In this document: piece by piece, positions 47,481-56,846 of the stretch | Layout of the letters: the number at the start of each line of letters is the position of its first letter | Numbering within the stretch: the first letter of the stretch is position 1 | NCBI RefSeq assembly: GCF_024505185.1 | Contig: NZ_JANIBJ010000010.1 | Span: 1-64,000 of the forward strand | Origin: Methylomonas subterranea | GTDB taxonomy: Bacteria; Pseudomonadota; Gammaproteobacteria; Methylococcales; Methylomonadaceae | Reading direction: 5' to 3' | Length of the DNA stretch: 64,000 bases | The notes under the pieces: model-generated | Seen by the model: the letters and a program-made list of their open reading frames with translations, nothing else | What the model was told of the DNA's origin: nothing | The model's database searches: none | Translations under genes and position numbers: made by a program

Positions 47481-48488
47481 ATGAAACCAAACTTACTCAA
47501 ATCGCTGGCTTTCGGCCTATTGTTATTTAGCGGCCAAGCCATGGCGGCGGTCACGCTGAAAATCGCCACGCTGTCGCCGGACGGCTCTTACTGGATGCAA
47601 AAAATGCGCGCCGGCGGCGCGGAACTGGAAAAACAAACCGAAGGCCGGGTAAGCCTGAAGTTTTATCCGGGCGGCGTGATGGGCGATGACGCCACCGTAT
47701 TGCGTAAAATGCGGCTGCGCCAATTACAAGGCGCGGCCGTGACCAGCGGCGCCTTGAGCGGCATTTATCCCGACATTCAACTATACAATCTGGTTTTACT
47801 ATTCCGGAACGCCCGGGAAGTCGACCACGTGCGGCAAAAAATGGATGCCGAACTGATGGAAGGCATGGAACAGCACGGCATGGTGGCCCTGGGATTCGCC
47901 GATGTGGGCTTTGCCTACATGATGTCCACCGTACCGATTCGGACCTTGGCCGACATGCGCAGTCAGAAAGCCTGGGCGCCGGATGACAATAAAATTGCCG
48001 TCAACGCCCTGCAGGCCTTCGACATTTCACCGATTCCCCTGCCGCTACGGGACGTGCTGATGGGTTTGCAAACCGGCATGATCAATGTCGTGGCCGGCTC
48101 GCCGGTGGGCGCGCTGGCCCTGCAGTGGCACAGCAAGATCAAGTACGTCACCGACTTGCCCATGTTGTATTTGTTTGGCGTGTTGGCCATCGATAAAGCG
48201 GCATTCGACGAGATTGCTCCCACCGATCAGGCTATCGTTCGCCGCATCATGGCGGGCGTCATCAAGGAAATAGACCAGCACAGCCGCGAGGATAACGAGC
48301 AGGCCATCGTCGCCCTGAAAAACCAAGGCATTCAATTTGTCGAACCCAGCCCGGAAGCCGCCGAGGAATTGAGACAAAAAATTGCCGCCACCAACAGCGA
48401 ATTTGAAAAAACAGCCAGCCTGAGTCCCGAAAAAACGGCGAAACTGCACCGCCATCTGGACGATTTCAGAAGCCAAGAAAAGCCCTGA
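47481..48488 (+). CDS. dctP: TRAP transporter substrate-binding protein DctP
   Basis: A 335-residue periplasmic binding protein with a signal peptide ('LAFGLLLFSGQAMA'). The DctP fold shows 'LKIATLSPDGSYWMQKMRAG', 'GRVSLKFYPGGVMGDDATVL' and 'LRDVLMGLQTGMINVVAGSP'. The family subtype that travels with TatT usually lacks the conserved Arg of C4-dicarboxylate binders; the ligand here is unknown. It is followed by both membrane subunits. Confidence 0.9.
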   Translation: MKPNLLKSLAFGLLLFSGQAMAAVTLKIATLSPDGSYWMQKMRAGGAELEKQTEGRVSLKFYPGGVMGDDATVLRKMRLRQLQGAAVTSGALSGIYPDIQLYNLVLLFRNAREVDHVRQKMDAELMEGMEQHGMVALGFADVGFAYMMSTVPIRTLADMRSQKAWAPDDNKIAVNALQAFDISPIPLPLRDVLMGLQTGMINVVAGSPVGALALQWHSKIKYVTDLPMLYLFGVLAIDKAAFDEIAPTDQAIVRRIMAGVIKEIDQHSREDNEQAIVALKNQGIQFVEPSPEAAEELRQKIAATNSEFEKTASLSPEKTAKLHRHLDDFRSQEKP

Positions 48489-48493
48489 CAGTC

Positions 48494-48973
48494 ATGGACT
48501 TGCTGGTTAAATTACACCGTTTGTTTTTGAAGGCGGAAAACCTGTTGCTGTCCGGCCTGTTGTTATCGTTGATCCTGATTGCGGTGACTCAAGTCGCGAT
48601 GCGCAATGTATTCGGCGGCGGACTGTTGTGGGCCGATGCCTACACCCGCATCAGCGTTCTCTGGCTGGCCATGCTGGGCGCCATGATAGGCAGCCGCCGG
48701 CAAAACCATCTGGCCATCGACGTTATCGTGCGCTTTCTGCCGGCGCGCTGGAAAACCATCGCAACGAGACTGAGCAATGGAGTCACCAGCCTGATCTGTT
48801 TTGCCGCCGCCTGGTTCAGTTGGGATTTTTTGGCGCGGGAATCGGCGTATGCCGATATCGCCTTCGCCAACATTCCCAACTGGTGGTGCGAAGCCATAAT
48901 CCCGGCGGCTTTCTTCGTCATTGCCTTGCGCTATGGCGTGGCGGCTATATTGCCGCAAAATCAACCCGTTTAA
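48494..48973 (+). CDS. dctQ: TRAP transporter small permease DctQ
   Basis: A 159-residue protein with four membrane helices: 'LLLSGLLLSLILIAVTQVAM', 'RISVLWLAMLGAMIGSR', 'GVTSLICFAAAWFSWDFLA' and 'AIIPAAFFVIALRYGVAAIL'. This is the normal DctQ layout. It sits five bases after dctP and four before dctM. Confidence 0.9.
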   Translation: MDLLVKLHRLFLKAENLLLSGLLLSLILIAVTQVAMRNVFGGGLLWADAYTRISVLWLAMLGAMIGSRRQNHLAIDVIVRFLPARWKTIATRLSNGVTSLICFAAAWFSWDFLARESAYADIAFANIPNWWCEAIIPAAFFVIALRYGVAAILPQNQPV

Positions 48974-48977
48974 ACAC

Positions 48978-50255
48978 ATGACTTTCGCTCTCATCCTCCT
49001 GCTGGTGGCGATGCTGCTACTGGGCACGCCGCTGTTCGCGGTGATTCTGGCCGCAACCATGCTCGGTTTTTATAGCGCCGACATAGACTTTACCGTCATC
49101 GCCGCCGAATTGTACCGGCTCGCCAACACGCCTTTATTGGTGGCCCTGCCCTTATTCACGCTGGCCGGCTATATCTTGTCGGAGTGCAACACCTCCGAAC
49201 GCCTATTGCGCCTGACCAAGGCTTGGTTCGGCTGGATGCCGTTCGGGCTGGCAATCATTTCCCTGTTGACCTGCGCCGTATTTACCGCTTTTACCGGGGC
49301 GTCCGGGGTCACCATTATTGCCTTGGGTGCCCTGCTGCTGCCGGTATTGATCAAGGAAGGCTATCACGCCCGCTACAGCTTGGGGCTGGTCACCACCTCC
49401 GGCAGCCTGGGACTGTTATTGCCGCCCTCGGTACCGCTGATTTTGTACGGCATCATCGTGCAACAACTGGATATCGGCGAAAAATTCACGCTCCCGCAGC
49501 TGTTTCTGGCCGGTTTTCTGCCATGTCTGCTGATGATAGCGTTGTTGATGGCTTGGACGATCTGGGGCAACCGGCACGTGAAGCTGGAGAAATCCGCATT
49601 CGACCGCGGCGAGGCCTTGGCCTCGATCAAAGCCATCGCCTGGGAATTGCCCCTACCCCTGTTCATCATGATAGGCATTTTCGGCGGTTATCTGGCTGTT
49701 TCCGAAGTCGCCGCCGCCACGGCGCTGTATGTTTTGCTGATAGAAGTTTTTATTTACCGGGAAATTCATCTCGCCGGCCTTGGCAAAATCGTCGGCGACG
49801 CCATGCAGATGCTGGGCGGCATTTTGTTGATTCTGGGGGTATCCATGGCCTTCACCAATTACCTGATAGACGCCGAAGTCCCCATGCGCCTGTTCGAATG
49901 GGTCAAGCAGCATGTCGACGACAGGCTGGGCTTTTTACTGCTGCTGAACCTGTTTTTGCTGGTGCTGGGCGCCATTCTGGATATTTTCTCGGCCTTGGTG
50001 ATCGTGGTGCCGCTGATCGTGCCGATCGCGGTCAGCTATGGGGTACATCCCATACATCTCGGCATCATTTTTCTGGCCAACATGCAGATCGGCTACCTGA
50101 CGCCGCCCGTGGGCATGAATCTATTCATTGCCAGCTATCGGTTCAATAAATCCATTGGCGAGCTTTACCAAGCCACCCTGCCCTTCATGCTGATATTGTT
50201 CATATCCGTGCTCATCATCACCTACATGCCATGGCTTAGTTTGTGGTTTCTTTGA
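48978..50255 (+). CDS. dctM: TRAP transporter large permease DctM
   Basis: A 425-residue permease from the ATG at 48978 with about twelve membrane helices. Family signs are 'LLLVAMLLLGTPLFAVILAAT', 'GASGVTIIALGALLLPVL', 'GYLTPPVGMNLFIASYRF' and 'TYMPWLSLWFL'. It moves the substrate with sodium (or protons) after handover from DctP. The longer frame to 48921 overlaps dctQ and is out of family. Confidence 0.92.
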   Translation: MTFALILLLVAMLLLGTPLFAVILAATMLGFYSADIDFTVIAAELYRLANTPLLVALPLFTLAGYILSECNTSERLLRLTKAWFGWMPFGLAIISLLTCAVFTAFTGASGVTIIALGALLLPVLIKEGYHARYSLGLVTTSGSLGLLLPPSVPLILYGIIVQQLDIGEKFTLPQLFLAGFLPCLLMIALLMAWTIWGNRHVKLEKSAFDRGEALASIKAIAWELPLPLFIMIGIFGGYLAVSEVAAATALYVLLIEVFIYREIHLAGLGKIVGDAMQMLGGILLILGVSMAFTNYLIDAEVPMRLFEWVKQHVDDRLGFLLLLNLFLLVLGAILDIFSALVIVVPLIVPIAVSYGVHPIHLGIIFLANMQIGYLTPPVGMNLFIASYRFNKSIGELYQATLPFMLILFISVLIITYMPWLSLWFL

Positions 50256-50384
50256 CGGGCGAGTTGGCTTGACGGTTGAAATAACCAAAAAAACATCCGT
50301 ATTTTTTAACCGGCGTTTTTCAATCGTCGCTGTTCGCCGTCAGCCCCTGTTTCGCTTGGCCTCAACAAAAATAAACACTGTTTT

Positions 50385-50506
50385 TTGGGTGGCCGAAAAG
50401 CAACCTTTGCGGCCCGGAAACCACGAAATAGATTGCCAAAGCCACTTTCCTGGGGTAACCTGGATTTTCCTTTTATCAATACTACTTAAATGTAAGGAGG
50501 TAGAGG
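50385..50506 (+). promoter_or_regulatory. Possibly structured leader of the RlpA-like gene
   Basis: GGCCG (50391-50395) pairs with CGGCC (50410-50414), and GT/AC can extend the stem. A second pairing possibility lies around CCTGGGGTAACCTGG (50450-50464). The text has a distant look of a c-di-GMP-I aptamer ('CAAAGCCAC') but the core does not align. A very strong ribosome site AAGGAGGT (50494-50501) ends the leader. Confidence 0.25.
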
Positions 50507-50908
50507 ATGCGAAAGAGAAACAGGTGGTTGCTTAAAACCATACTCTCCATTTCGTTAATGTCCTTTTACACAATCAGTCTGGCCAAAGCAGAAAGACCGG
50601 ACACCGCACAAGCCCGTAAAGCCGGGATTGCGTCTTTTTATAACGACAAATATCAAGGCCACGCCACCACAAGTGGTGAAAGCTACGATAAAAATGCCTT
50701 AACCGCCGCCCACAACAGTTTACCCATGGGCACACGGCTAAGGGTTACCAACCTGAAGAACAATCGTAGCGTGATTGTTAAAGTCAATGACCGCTTGCAA
50801 CGATCCAGCAAAAGGTTGATTGATGTATCGAAAAAAGCCGCTAAAGAGCTCGGATTCGTCAACGCCGGACTCACTAAAGTAAAAATTGAAATTTTAAGCG
50901 TTGCTTAA
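50507..50908 (+). CDS. RlpA-like double-psi beta-barrel protein
   Basis: A 133-residue exported protein: signal peptide 'TILSISLMSFYTISLAKA' and then one DPBB domain with the RlpA pattern 'GIASFYNDKYQGHATTSGE', 'TAAHNSLPMGTRLRVTN' and 'IVKVNDRL'. RlpA enzymes cleave peptidoglycan strands that lack stem peptides; there is no SPOR domain and no lipobox here. The catalytic Asp lies in 'NDRL' and the Glu in 'SGESYD'. A strong ribosome site suggests good expression. A short frame just upstream (50269-50535) has no support. Confidence 0.87.
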   Translation: MRKRNRWLLKTILSISLMSFYTISLAKAERPDTAQARKAGIASFYNDKYQGHATTSGESYDKNALTAAHNSLPMGTRLRVTNLKNNRSVIVKVNDRLQRSSKRLIDVSKKAAKELGFVNAGLTKVKIEILSVA

Positions 50909-50932
50909 AGTTTGACTTTTTACCTCACCCAC

Positions 50933-50961
50933 AAAAAAGCCCGGTATTACCGGGCTTTTTT
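50933..50961. terminator. Bidirectional rho-independent terminator
   Basis: AAAAAAGCCCGG, a short loop, CCGGGCTTTTTT; the stem and the A/T runs are symmetric, so it can stop both the RlpA-like gene and the facing BI-1 gene. Confidence 0.92.
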
Positions 50962-50980
50962 AGTTTCAGCGGCTTACCGA

Positions 50981-51646
50981 TCAATCGTCGCCGCCAAACA
51001 CGCCCAACAACTGCAACAAGCTGGTAAACAGGTTATACAGCGATACATAGAGCGATACGGTGGCCAGGATGTAGTTGGTTTCGCCGCCGTGCACAATTTC
51101 ACTGGTCTGATACAAAATCATGCCGGACATCAGCAAAATAAACATGACCGAAACCGCCAGCGTCAGAGCAGGGATGGAAAATACCAACGCACCCAAGCCG
51201 GCCAAAAACGCCACCAACACGCCGACCATCAAAAAGCCGGCCATAAAGCTGAAATCCTTGCGGGTGGTCAACGCGTAGCCGGACAAGCCCAAGAAGATGA
51301 CGCCGGTACCGCCCAGCGCCGTCATGATCAGTTCATGCCCATTGCTGAAAGCCCGCAGGTACATATTTAAAATGGGGCCCAAGGTCATACCCATGAAACC
51401 GGTCAGGGCAAACACAAATACAATGCCCCAGGCGCTATTGCTGAACTTTCCGGTTAAAAACAACAGGCCAAAATAGCCGACCAATGTGATAATCAGACCT
51501 GGATGGGGTAAATTCAATGCCATGGACGCGGCAGCCATCGCCGCGCTGAACAACAATGTCATAGATAGCAGCAAATAAGTGTTTTTTAGAACCTTGTTGG
51601 TTTCTAAAATGCCGGCTTCCGAACGTACGGCGGTATTTAAACGCAT
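50981..51646 (-). CDS. Bax inhibitor-1 / YccA family membrane protein
   Basis: A 221-residue protein with seven membrane helices, ending in the family signature 'YVSLYNLFTSLLQLLGVFGGDD'. 'NTYLLLSMTLLFSAAMAAAS' and 'GHELIMTALGGTGVIFLGL' are typical. YccA-type members bind the FtsH protease, and BI-1 proteins can leak calcium. I chose the ATG at 51646 since GGAGG stands eight bases upstream; a TTG at 51661 is further from the ideal. Confidence 0.92.
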   Translation of the reverse strand: MRLNTAVRSEAGILETNKVLKNTYLLLSMTLLFSAAMAAASMALNLPHPGLIITLVGYFGLLFLTGKFSNSAWGIVFVFALTGFMGMTLGPILNMYLRAFSNGHELIMTALGGTGVIFLGLSGYALTTRKDFSFMAGFLMVGVLVAFLAGLGALVFSIPALTLAVSVMFILLMSGMILYQTSEIVHGGETNYILATVSLYVSLYNLFTSLLQLLGVFGGDD

Positions 51647-51771
51647 GATCATGTCCTCCAAATAATAAAATTAACATCCATTAGGACTGCGCAAGCCGGG
51701 GAGAGTTTCCCCGATATTGCAATCCCTGCATTCAGTATAAACAACAATCAGCCCAGAGAGGGTAAATACCT

Positions 51772-52182
51772 ATGTCAGCAGAAACGCCCTATGATTTTAT
51801 AGGCGGAGAACAGGCCATCCACAGCCTGGTGGATAGATTTTATTTTTACATGGACATTTTGCCGGAGGCCCAGGGCATCCGCGCCATGCACCAAGCCAAT
51901 CTGGCATCGGCAAACGACAAACTGTTCAAATTCCTGTCCGGTTGGCTGGGCGGCCCCAACCTGTTTATCGAGGAATTCGGCCACCCCATGCTACGAGCCC
52001 GGCATTTCCCGTTCAAAATCGGCGTCTCCGAACGCGACCAATGGATGTTATGCATGAACAAGGCGCTGGCGGAAATCCCCATGGATCCACGCTTGCACAC
52101 CAACATTCAAGCGGCGCTACAACAACTGGCCACCCACATGATCAATCAGGAAGTACATGACGGCATTGAAACCTCACCCTAA
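51772..52182 (+). CDS. Truncated hemoglobin, group II
   Basis: A 136-residue globin of the 2/2 fold, group II (trHbO). It has 'FYFYMDILPEAQGIRAMH' in the B-C region and 'FGHPMLRARHFPFKIG' with the proximal His, then 'QWMLCMNKALAE'. It binds O2 or NO with haem in the cytoplasm. Its end overlaps the next gene by 26 bases, so the two are co-expressed. Confidence 0.93.
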   Translation: MSAETPYDFIGGEQAIHSLVDRFYFYMDILPEAQGIRAMHQANLASANDKLFKFLSGWLGGPNLFIEEFGHPMLRARHFPFKIGVSERDQWMLCMNKALAEIPMDPRLHTNIQAALQQLATHMINQEVHDGIETSP

Positions 52183-52912
52183 AGCGCCATCCTCGGATGA
52201 GGCTCCCATCAGTTATCAAGTGCGCCGTAGCGAACGAGCCAGCAAAACCCGCATCATCGTCTCGGCCGACAAAATTGAAGTCGTGGCACCTTTAAAGACT
52301 TCCGAACAACGCATCCACGCTTTCGTTGCCACGCAACGGGATTGGATTCGGGACGCGCAAAAACGGGTCGAGCAACGCGCCGGACAGATAAAATCGCTGG
52401 CGCCTCCGGCATATGTCGACGGCGCCCCGGTACCTTTTCAAGGCCGGCAAATCCCGCTCGAGATCAAGCCCGGCAAACACAAAAATCCCCGCGTGCAATT
52501 CACCGGCGCGCGGTTTGAGGTTTACCTGAACCAAGCAGGCGCCGACAACGGCTCGGATAGCATCAAGACCGCCCTGCAAACCTGGATGAAGCAGCATACC
52601 CGGCAGATGGCCCTGCAACTGCTGGAAAAACACCGCTCAAGCCACGGTCTCCTGCCTCGTAGCCTGAGGATAAAAACCCAAAAGAGCCGCTGGGGCAGTT
52701 GCGGACCTCATAACGACATCAACTTGAACTGGCTGTTGGTATTGGCGCCGCCGGTCATTATGGAATACGTGGTGGTACACGAGCTATGCCACATCCGGCA
52801 CAAGAATCACTCCCGGGATTTCTGGCAACTGGTGTCGGCGCACATGCCCGACTACCTGGAGCACCGCCAGTGGCTTAAACAGCACGGCGGCAGCCTGATG
52901 CGGGGTTTATGA
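52157..52912 (+). CDS. YgjP-type metal-dependent hydrolase (DUF45)
   Basis: A 251-residue zinc metalloprotease-like protein of the UTP pyrophosphatase/DUF45 group. The zinc site is 'HELCHIRHKNH'. The domain starts with 'VRRSERASKTRIIVSADKIEVVAP' and includes 'RWGSCGPHNDINLNW', a family hallmark. The substrate is not established. It overlaps both neighbours (globin by 26 bases, the thioredoxin-like gene by four). Confidence 0.88.
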   Translation: MTALKPHPKAPSSDEAPISYQVRRSERASKTRIIVSADKIEVVAPLKTSEQRIHAFVATQRDWIRDAQKRVEQRAGQIKSLAPPAYVDGAPVPFQGRQIPLEIKPGKHKNPRVQFTGARFEVYLNQAGADNGSDSIKTALQTWMKQHTRQMALQLLEKHRSSHGLLPRSLRIKTQKSRWGSCGPHNDINLNWLLVLAPPVIMEYVVVHELCHIRHKNHSRDFWQLVSAHMPDYLEHRQWLKQHGGSLMRGL

Positions 52913-53391
52913 TGCCGGGCAAGGCTGGCTTTTATTTTTTTGCGCTGTTATTCGTATTTGGCGGACAGTTTCTGCGCACCAGCGGCCTGGTCACCGGCAT
53001 GCCCCCCGAAATCCGCACAGCCACGCTGTCGGGCCAACCCTCCATGCCCTTGATTGCCAAGGGGCCGGCAATGGTCTATTTCTGGGCGGAGTGGTGCGGC
53101 GTCTGCCGAGGCATGCAAGACAACGTGACAGCGGTTTTACACGATACAGCCGGCCTTACGGTGGCGCTTCGCTCCGGCGACAAACCCCGGCTTGCAGAAT
53201 ATTTGGATAACAACAAACTCGACTGGCCGGTCGTGGATGACAGGGACGGCGCCATCGGCCAACTATATGGCGTCAGCGCGGTCCCGGCGCTGTTCTTCCT
53301 CAACCGCCAGGGCCGCATCGTGTTTACCAGCTCCGGCTATACCAGTGAGTGGGGACTGCGTCTAAGACTATGGCTGGCCGGCTTGCTTTAA
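52909..53391 (+). CDS. Membrane-anchored thioredoxin-like protein
   Basis: A 160-residue protein with an N-terminal hydrophobic anchor or signal ('FYFFALLFVFGGQFL') and a thioredoxin fold with active site 'AEWCGVCRGM'. The cis-Pro loop is 'GVSAVPALFFLNRQG'. It resembles ScsD/TlpA-like periplasmic disulfide reductases. No matching membrane donor (ScsB/DsbD) is adjacent. It overlaps the previous gene by ATGA. Confidence 0.87.
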   Translation: MMPGKAGFYFFALLFVFGGQFLRTSGLVTGMPPEIRTATLSGQPSMPLIAKGPAMVYFWAEWCGVCRGMQDNVTAVLHDTAGLTVALRSGDKPRLAEYLDNNKLDWPVVDDRDGAIGQLYGVSAVPALFFLNRQGRIVFTSSGYTSEWGLRLRLWLAGLL

Positions 53392-53476
53392 GTCTCGATT
53401 CGGTGTATTAAATTTCCCGATAAAAATTTGGCTTTTTTATGCGCTTCGTCGTCAACCACCCAAGACAACCAGCACC

Positions 53477-56400
53477 GTGCCCGATCGAAATCACAATCAA
53501 AGCATCCGCCTGGGCCTGATGGCTCCCCTGACCGGCTTGGTGGGCATGTATGGCCCGGAAATCGTGCGGGCGGCGCAAATCGCCTGCAATGAAATCAACC
53601 AAGGCGGCGGACTCTTGGGTAAAAAGTTGCAGCTCGTCGTCGAAGACGACGGCAGCCTGCCCGGCTCGGCGGTGCCCGCCGCGCTGCGGCTGGTGCAAAA
53701 TCACCATTGCGCCGCCATTATCGGCAACCTGCTATCCAATTCGCGCATTGCCGTCGCCCATCAGGTGGCGGAACCCTTGCGCGTTCCCTATTTGAATTTT
53801 TCATTTTACGAAGGCAGCATTTTCAGCCGGTATTTTTTCCATTTCGCCGCCCTGCCCAATCAACAGATTGACAAAATGATACCCGCCATGGCCCAACGCT
53901 ACGGCTTAAAAATGTATTTTGCCGGCAGCAATTATGAATGGCCGCGCGGTTCTATCGATGCCGCCAAACAGGCTCTCAGCCGGCTGGACGGCGATGTGGT
54001 CGGCGAAGACTATCTACCCATCAATGCCGACAGCACCGAAATCGAACAGTTGTTAAAAAAAGTGGCGCGCTCGGGCGCCGACGTGTTCGTACCCTATTTT
54101 GCCGGCATCGACCAAATTGCCCTGCTGAACCGCTTCTGCGAAATGGGTTTAAAGCCGCGCATAGCCGTCGCCATGGGACATTTCGACGAAACCCTGGCGC
54201 AACAGCTGTTACCCGAAGTGCGAGCGGGCTTTTATTCCAGCAATACCTATTTCATGTCACTGGACACCCCGCAAAACCACCAATATCTGCAGCAACTGGC
54301 CGCCTTGCCGGGCGTGAACGGCATCTGGCCGCACGGTAACGGCGTGGTAACCAACTTTAGCGAAGCAACCTATGTCTGCGTGCATGCCTTTGCCGACGCC
54401 GTGCAACGTTGCGGAAGCACGGACGCCACTGCTCTGGTTACGGCCCTGGAAACCACCAGCGTGCTGGCGCCGCAAGGCTGGGTACAAATGGATGCAAGCA
54501 CCCATCACGCCTGTGTGAATACATTTTTGGCGCGCGGCAATAGCGACGGCAGCTTCAGCATCCTCGAGCGTTTCGGCAACACCCCGCCGGTCATACCCAA
54601 TCGCTATCAAACCCAGCCGCGCCAGCCGCTAGAACTGGGGCTACCGCCCTCCCTGATGGAACAAGTCAATGCCAAGGCGGAAATCAGCCTGCGCAAACTG
54701 AATACCGCCCACCAGATTCTTTCGCTTGCCGACATGGCGGTTCTGGCGACCGACGAAAACGGCGTGATTCAGGAAGCCAACCCCAATGCGGGTCATTTGT
54801 TCGGCTACAGCCCCGAGGAAATGCGCGGCATGCCCATTCATTTACTGGTACCGCCGCATTTGCGTCAGCGACACGCGGAAATGGTCCAGCTGTTTGTCAG
54901 GGCCGACGAAACCGAACGCCCCATGTCGCAACGCGGCGAAATTACCGGATACCGGAAAGACGGCTCGTTTTTTCCGCTGGAAGCTTCCATCGGCAAATTT
55001 CGTAACGGCGAGCACTGGATGCTGGTGGCCACCATGCGCGACATTTCCGAACTCAAGCGCAAACAAGTGGATTTGTTATGGCAGGCCACCCACGATGAAC
55101 TGACCGGCCTGCCCAACCGCAACCTGATTCACGAGCGCCTGAACCATGCGCTGCAACGCAGTCGCAGGCAGGGCTTGAGTCTGGCCCTGCTATTTGTCGA
55201 CCTGGACGGTTTCAAACTGATCAACGACACCTATGGCCACAAAACCGGCGATCAACTGCTGCAGCGAGTGGCCAACCTACTGATGGACATGGTACGACCC
55301 GGCGATACCGTGGCCCGCTTGTCCAGCGACGAATTCGTCATTCTCTGCGAACAACTGGAACAACCGACCTCGATTTCCGCCCTCGCAGAGCGAATCAACC
55401 ACGCCCTGCGCCAACCCATGGCGCTGAACGGCCAGCAATTGTATCTGAGCGCCAGCATCGGCATTGCGGTTGGTCATGGCACCACGCATTCGGCGGACGA
55501 TTTATTGCGCGCCGCAGATACCGCCATGTACGAAGTCAAGGAACAAGGCCGGGACGGCTGGCATTTTTTCAGCGCGGGCCTGGAAGAAAAAGTCCGGCAA
55601 AAATTGTCGATTTCCAATGGTTTGCGACTGGCAATTGAGCGGGAAGAGTTATCGGTGCGCTTCCAGCCCATCGTCGATTCCGATCTCCCGCACATAGTCG
55701 GCGCGGAAATGCTGCTGCGCTGGCAGCCCGCCGAAGGGCCTATTTCTCCGGCCCTGTTTATTCCGGTCGCCGAAATGACCGGCAGCATCATTCCCATAGG
55801 CGCCTGGGTATTGGCCCAGGCCTGTCAAGCGGAGGCCGATTGGCGCACGCGTTGGGGCGATAGGGCTCCCGGCTATATTTCCGTAAACGTTTCAGCCCGC
55901 CAATTGAATGAAAGGAATTTGCTGGACGAGGTCAAGGCCATGATTAAAACCCATGCCTGCGATCCCTCCCGCATCCTGCTGGAAATCACCGAAACCGCGC
56001 TGATGGCGGATATCGACACCAATCTGAGAATGTTGCGCAGTCTGGCGGATTTAGGCTTCCGGGTCGCCATCGACGACTTCGGCACCGGCTATTCGTCACT
56101 TGCCCAATTGACCAAACTCCCCGTCAACGTGTTGAAAATCGACAAGGCCTTTATCGACGGTATCGAACATCAACCCGAAAGCCGGGCCGTGGTCAAGGCT
56201 ATCATCGGGCTGGGGCGGGCCTTGGGCCTGAAAATGGTTGCCGAAGGCGTGGAAAACGCCGCGCAATTATTGGAATTGCGCAACTTCGGTTGCGATTACA
56301 TTCAAGGCTATCTGTTTTACCGCCCGTTGCCGGCGGCCGAATTTATCGAAACCGTCGAACAGAACATTAACGCCAAACAACAAGCGCTGGAACCGCCGCT

Positions 56401-56833
56401 GTTTTTCCTGATCTATCACAGCCAAGCCTCATCCGAGTTGGCGGGCGACCAAGTCCCGGAATTACTGGAACAAACCCGGCGTTCCAATCTGCGCCGCGGC
56501 ATTACCGGCTGCCTGCTGCACCAGGACGGTTATTTCATGCAGTATCTGGAAGGAAACAGGCAAAACGTACTGGATTTGCTGGCGCACATCCAAAAAGACC
56601 CAAGACACCGCAACCTTGAGATCATCATGCAAGGCAACGAATACCACCGGGTATTTCCGGAATGGAGCATGGGCTTCCGCGAAGTGGGCCATCACCTCAA
56701 CCACATCGACTTTCCAGACGCGGGCAAACCGCCCTTCAGCCTGCCGGAATTGGCCCGGGATCCGCGTACCAGCTATATCTACATCACCTCGTTTCGAGAT
56801 AGCGGACAGCATAAATCCGCCTATCCGGCCTAG
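53477..56833 (+). CDS. Binding-protein / PAS / GGDEF / EAL / BLUF multidomain protein
   Basis: An 1118-residue protein. Residues 8-375 are a type I periplasmic-binding fold of the branched-chain amino acid/AmiC kind ('IRLGLMAPLTGLVGMYGPEI', 'LVVEDDGSLPGSAVPAA'), but with no signal peptide, so it works in the cytoplasm. A PAS domain (about 410-525), GGDEF (about 530-690) and EAL (about 700-950) follow. GGDEF reads 'SSDEF' and EAL 'EMLLRW', so the cyclase is probably dead and the phosphodiesterase uncertain. The last 130 residues form a BLUF blue-light domain with the key Tyr ('FLIYHSQ'), Asn ('RSNLRRGITG'), Gln ('FMQYLEG') and Trp/Met ('EWSMGF'). The start is GTG. No other gene of a pathway is adjacent. 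Confidence 0.9.
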   Translation: MPDRNHNQSIRLGLMAPLTGLVGMYGPEIVRAAQIACNEINQGGGLLGKKLQLVVEDDGSLPGSAVPAALRLVQNHHCAAIIGNLLSNSRIAVAHQVAEPLRVPYLNFSFYEGSIFSRYFFHFAALPNQQIDKMIPAMAQRYGLKMYFAGSNYEWPRGSIDAAKQALSRLDGDVVGEDYLPINADSTEIEQLLKKVARSGADVFVPYFAGIDQIALLNRFCEMGLKPRIAVAMGHFDETLAQQLLPEVRAGFYSSNTYFMSLDTPQNHQYLQQLAALPGVNGIWPHGNGVVTNFSEATYVCVHAFADAVQRCGSTDATALVTALETTSVLAPQGWVQMDASTHHACVNTFLARGNSDGSFSILERFGNTPPVIPNRYQTQPRQPLELGLPPSLMEQVNAKAEISLRKLNTAHQILSLADMAVLATDENGVIQEANPNAGHLFGYSPEEMRGMPIHLLVPPHLRQRHAEMVQLFVRADETERPMSQRGEITGYRKDGSFFPLEASIGKFRNGEHWMLVATMRDISELKRKQVDLLWQATHDELTGLPNRNLIHERLNHALQRSRRQGLSLALLFVDLDGFKLINDTYGHKTGDQLLQRVANLLMDMVRPGDTVARLSSDEFVILCEQLEQPTSISALAERINHALRQPMALNGQQLYLSASIGIAVGHGTTHSADDLLRAADTAMYEVKEQGRDGWHFFSAGLEEKVRQKLSISNGLRLAIEREELSVRFQPIVDSDLPHIVGAEMLLRWQPAEGPISPALFIPVAEMTGSIIPIGAWVLAQACQAEADWRTRWGDRAPGYISVNVSARQLNERNLLDEVKAMIKTHACDPSRILLEITETALMADIDTNLRMLRSLADLGFRVAIDDFGTGYSSLAQLTKLPVNVLKIDKAFIDGIEHQPESRAVVKAIIGLGRALGLKMVAEGVENAAQLLELRNFGCDYIQGYLFYRPLPAAEFIETVEQNINAKQQALEPPLFFLIYHSQASSELAGDQVPELLEQTRRSNLRRGITGCLLHQDGYFMQYLEGNRQNVLDLLAHIQKDPRHRNLEIIMQGNEYHRVFPEWSMGFREVGHHLNHIDFPDAGKPPFSLPELARDPRTSYIYITSFRDSGQHKSAYPA

Positions 56834-56846
56834 TTCCCCCCGCCCG

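Noticed and set aside
50269-50535. 88-codon open frame before the RlpA-like gene
   Set aside because: No family resemblance and it overlaps the start of a well-supported gene with a strong ribosome site.
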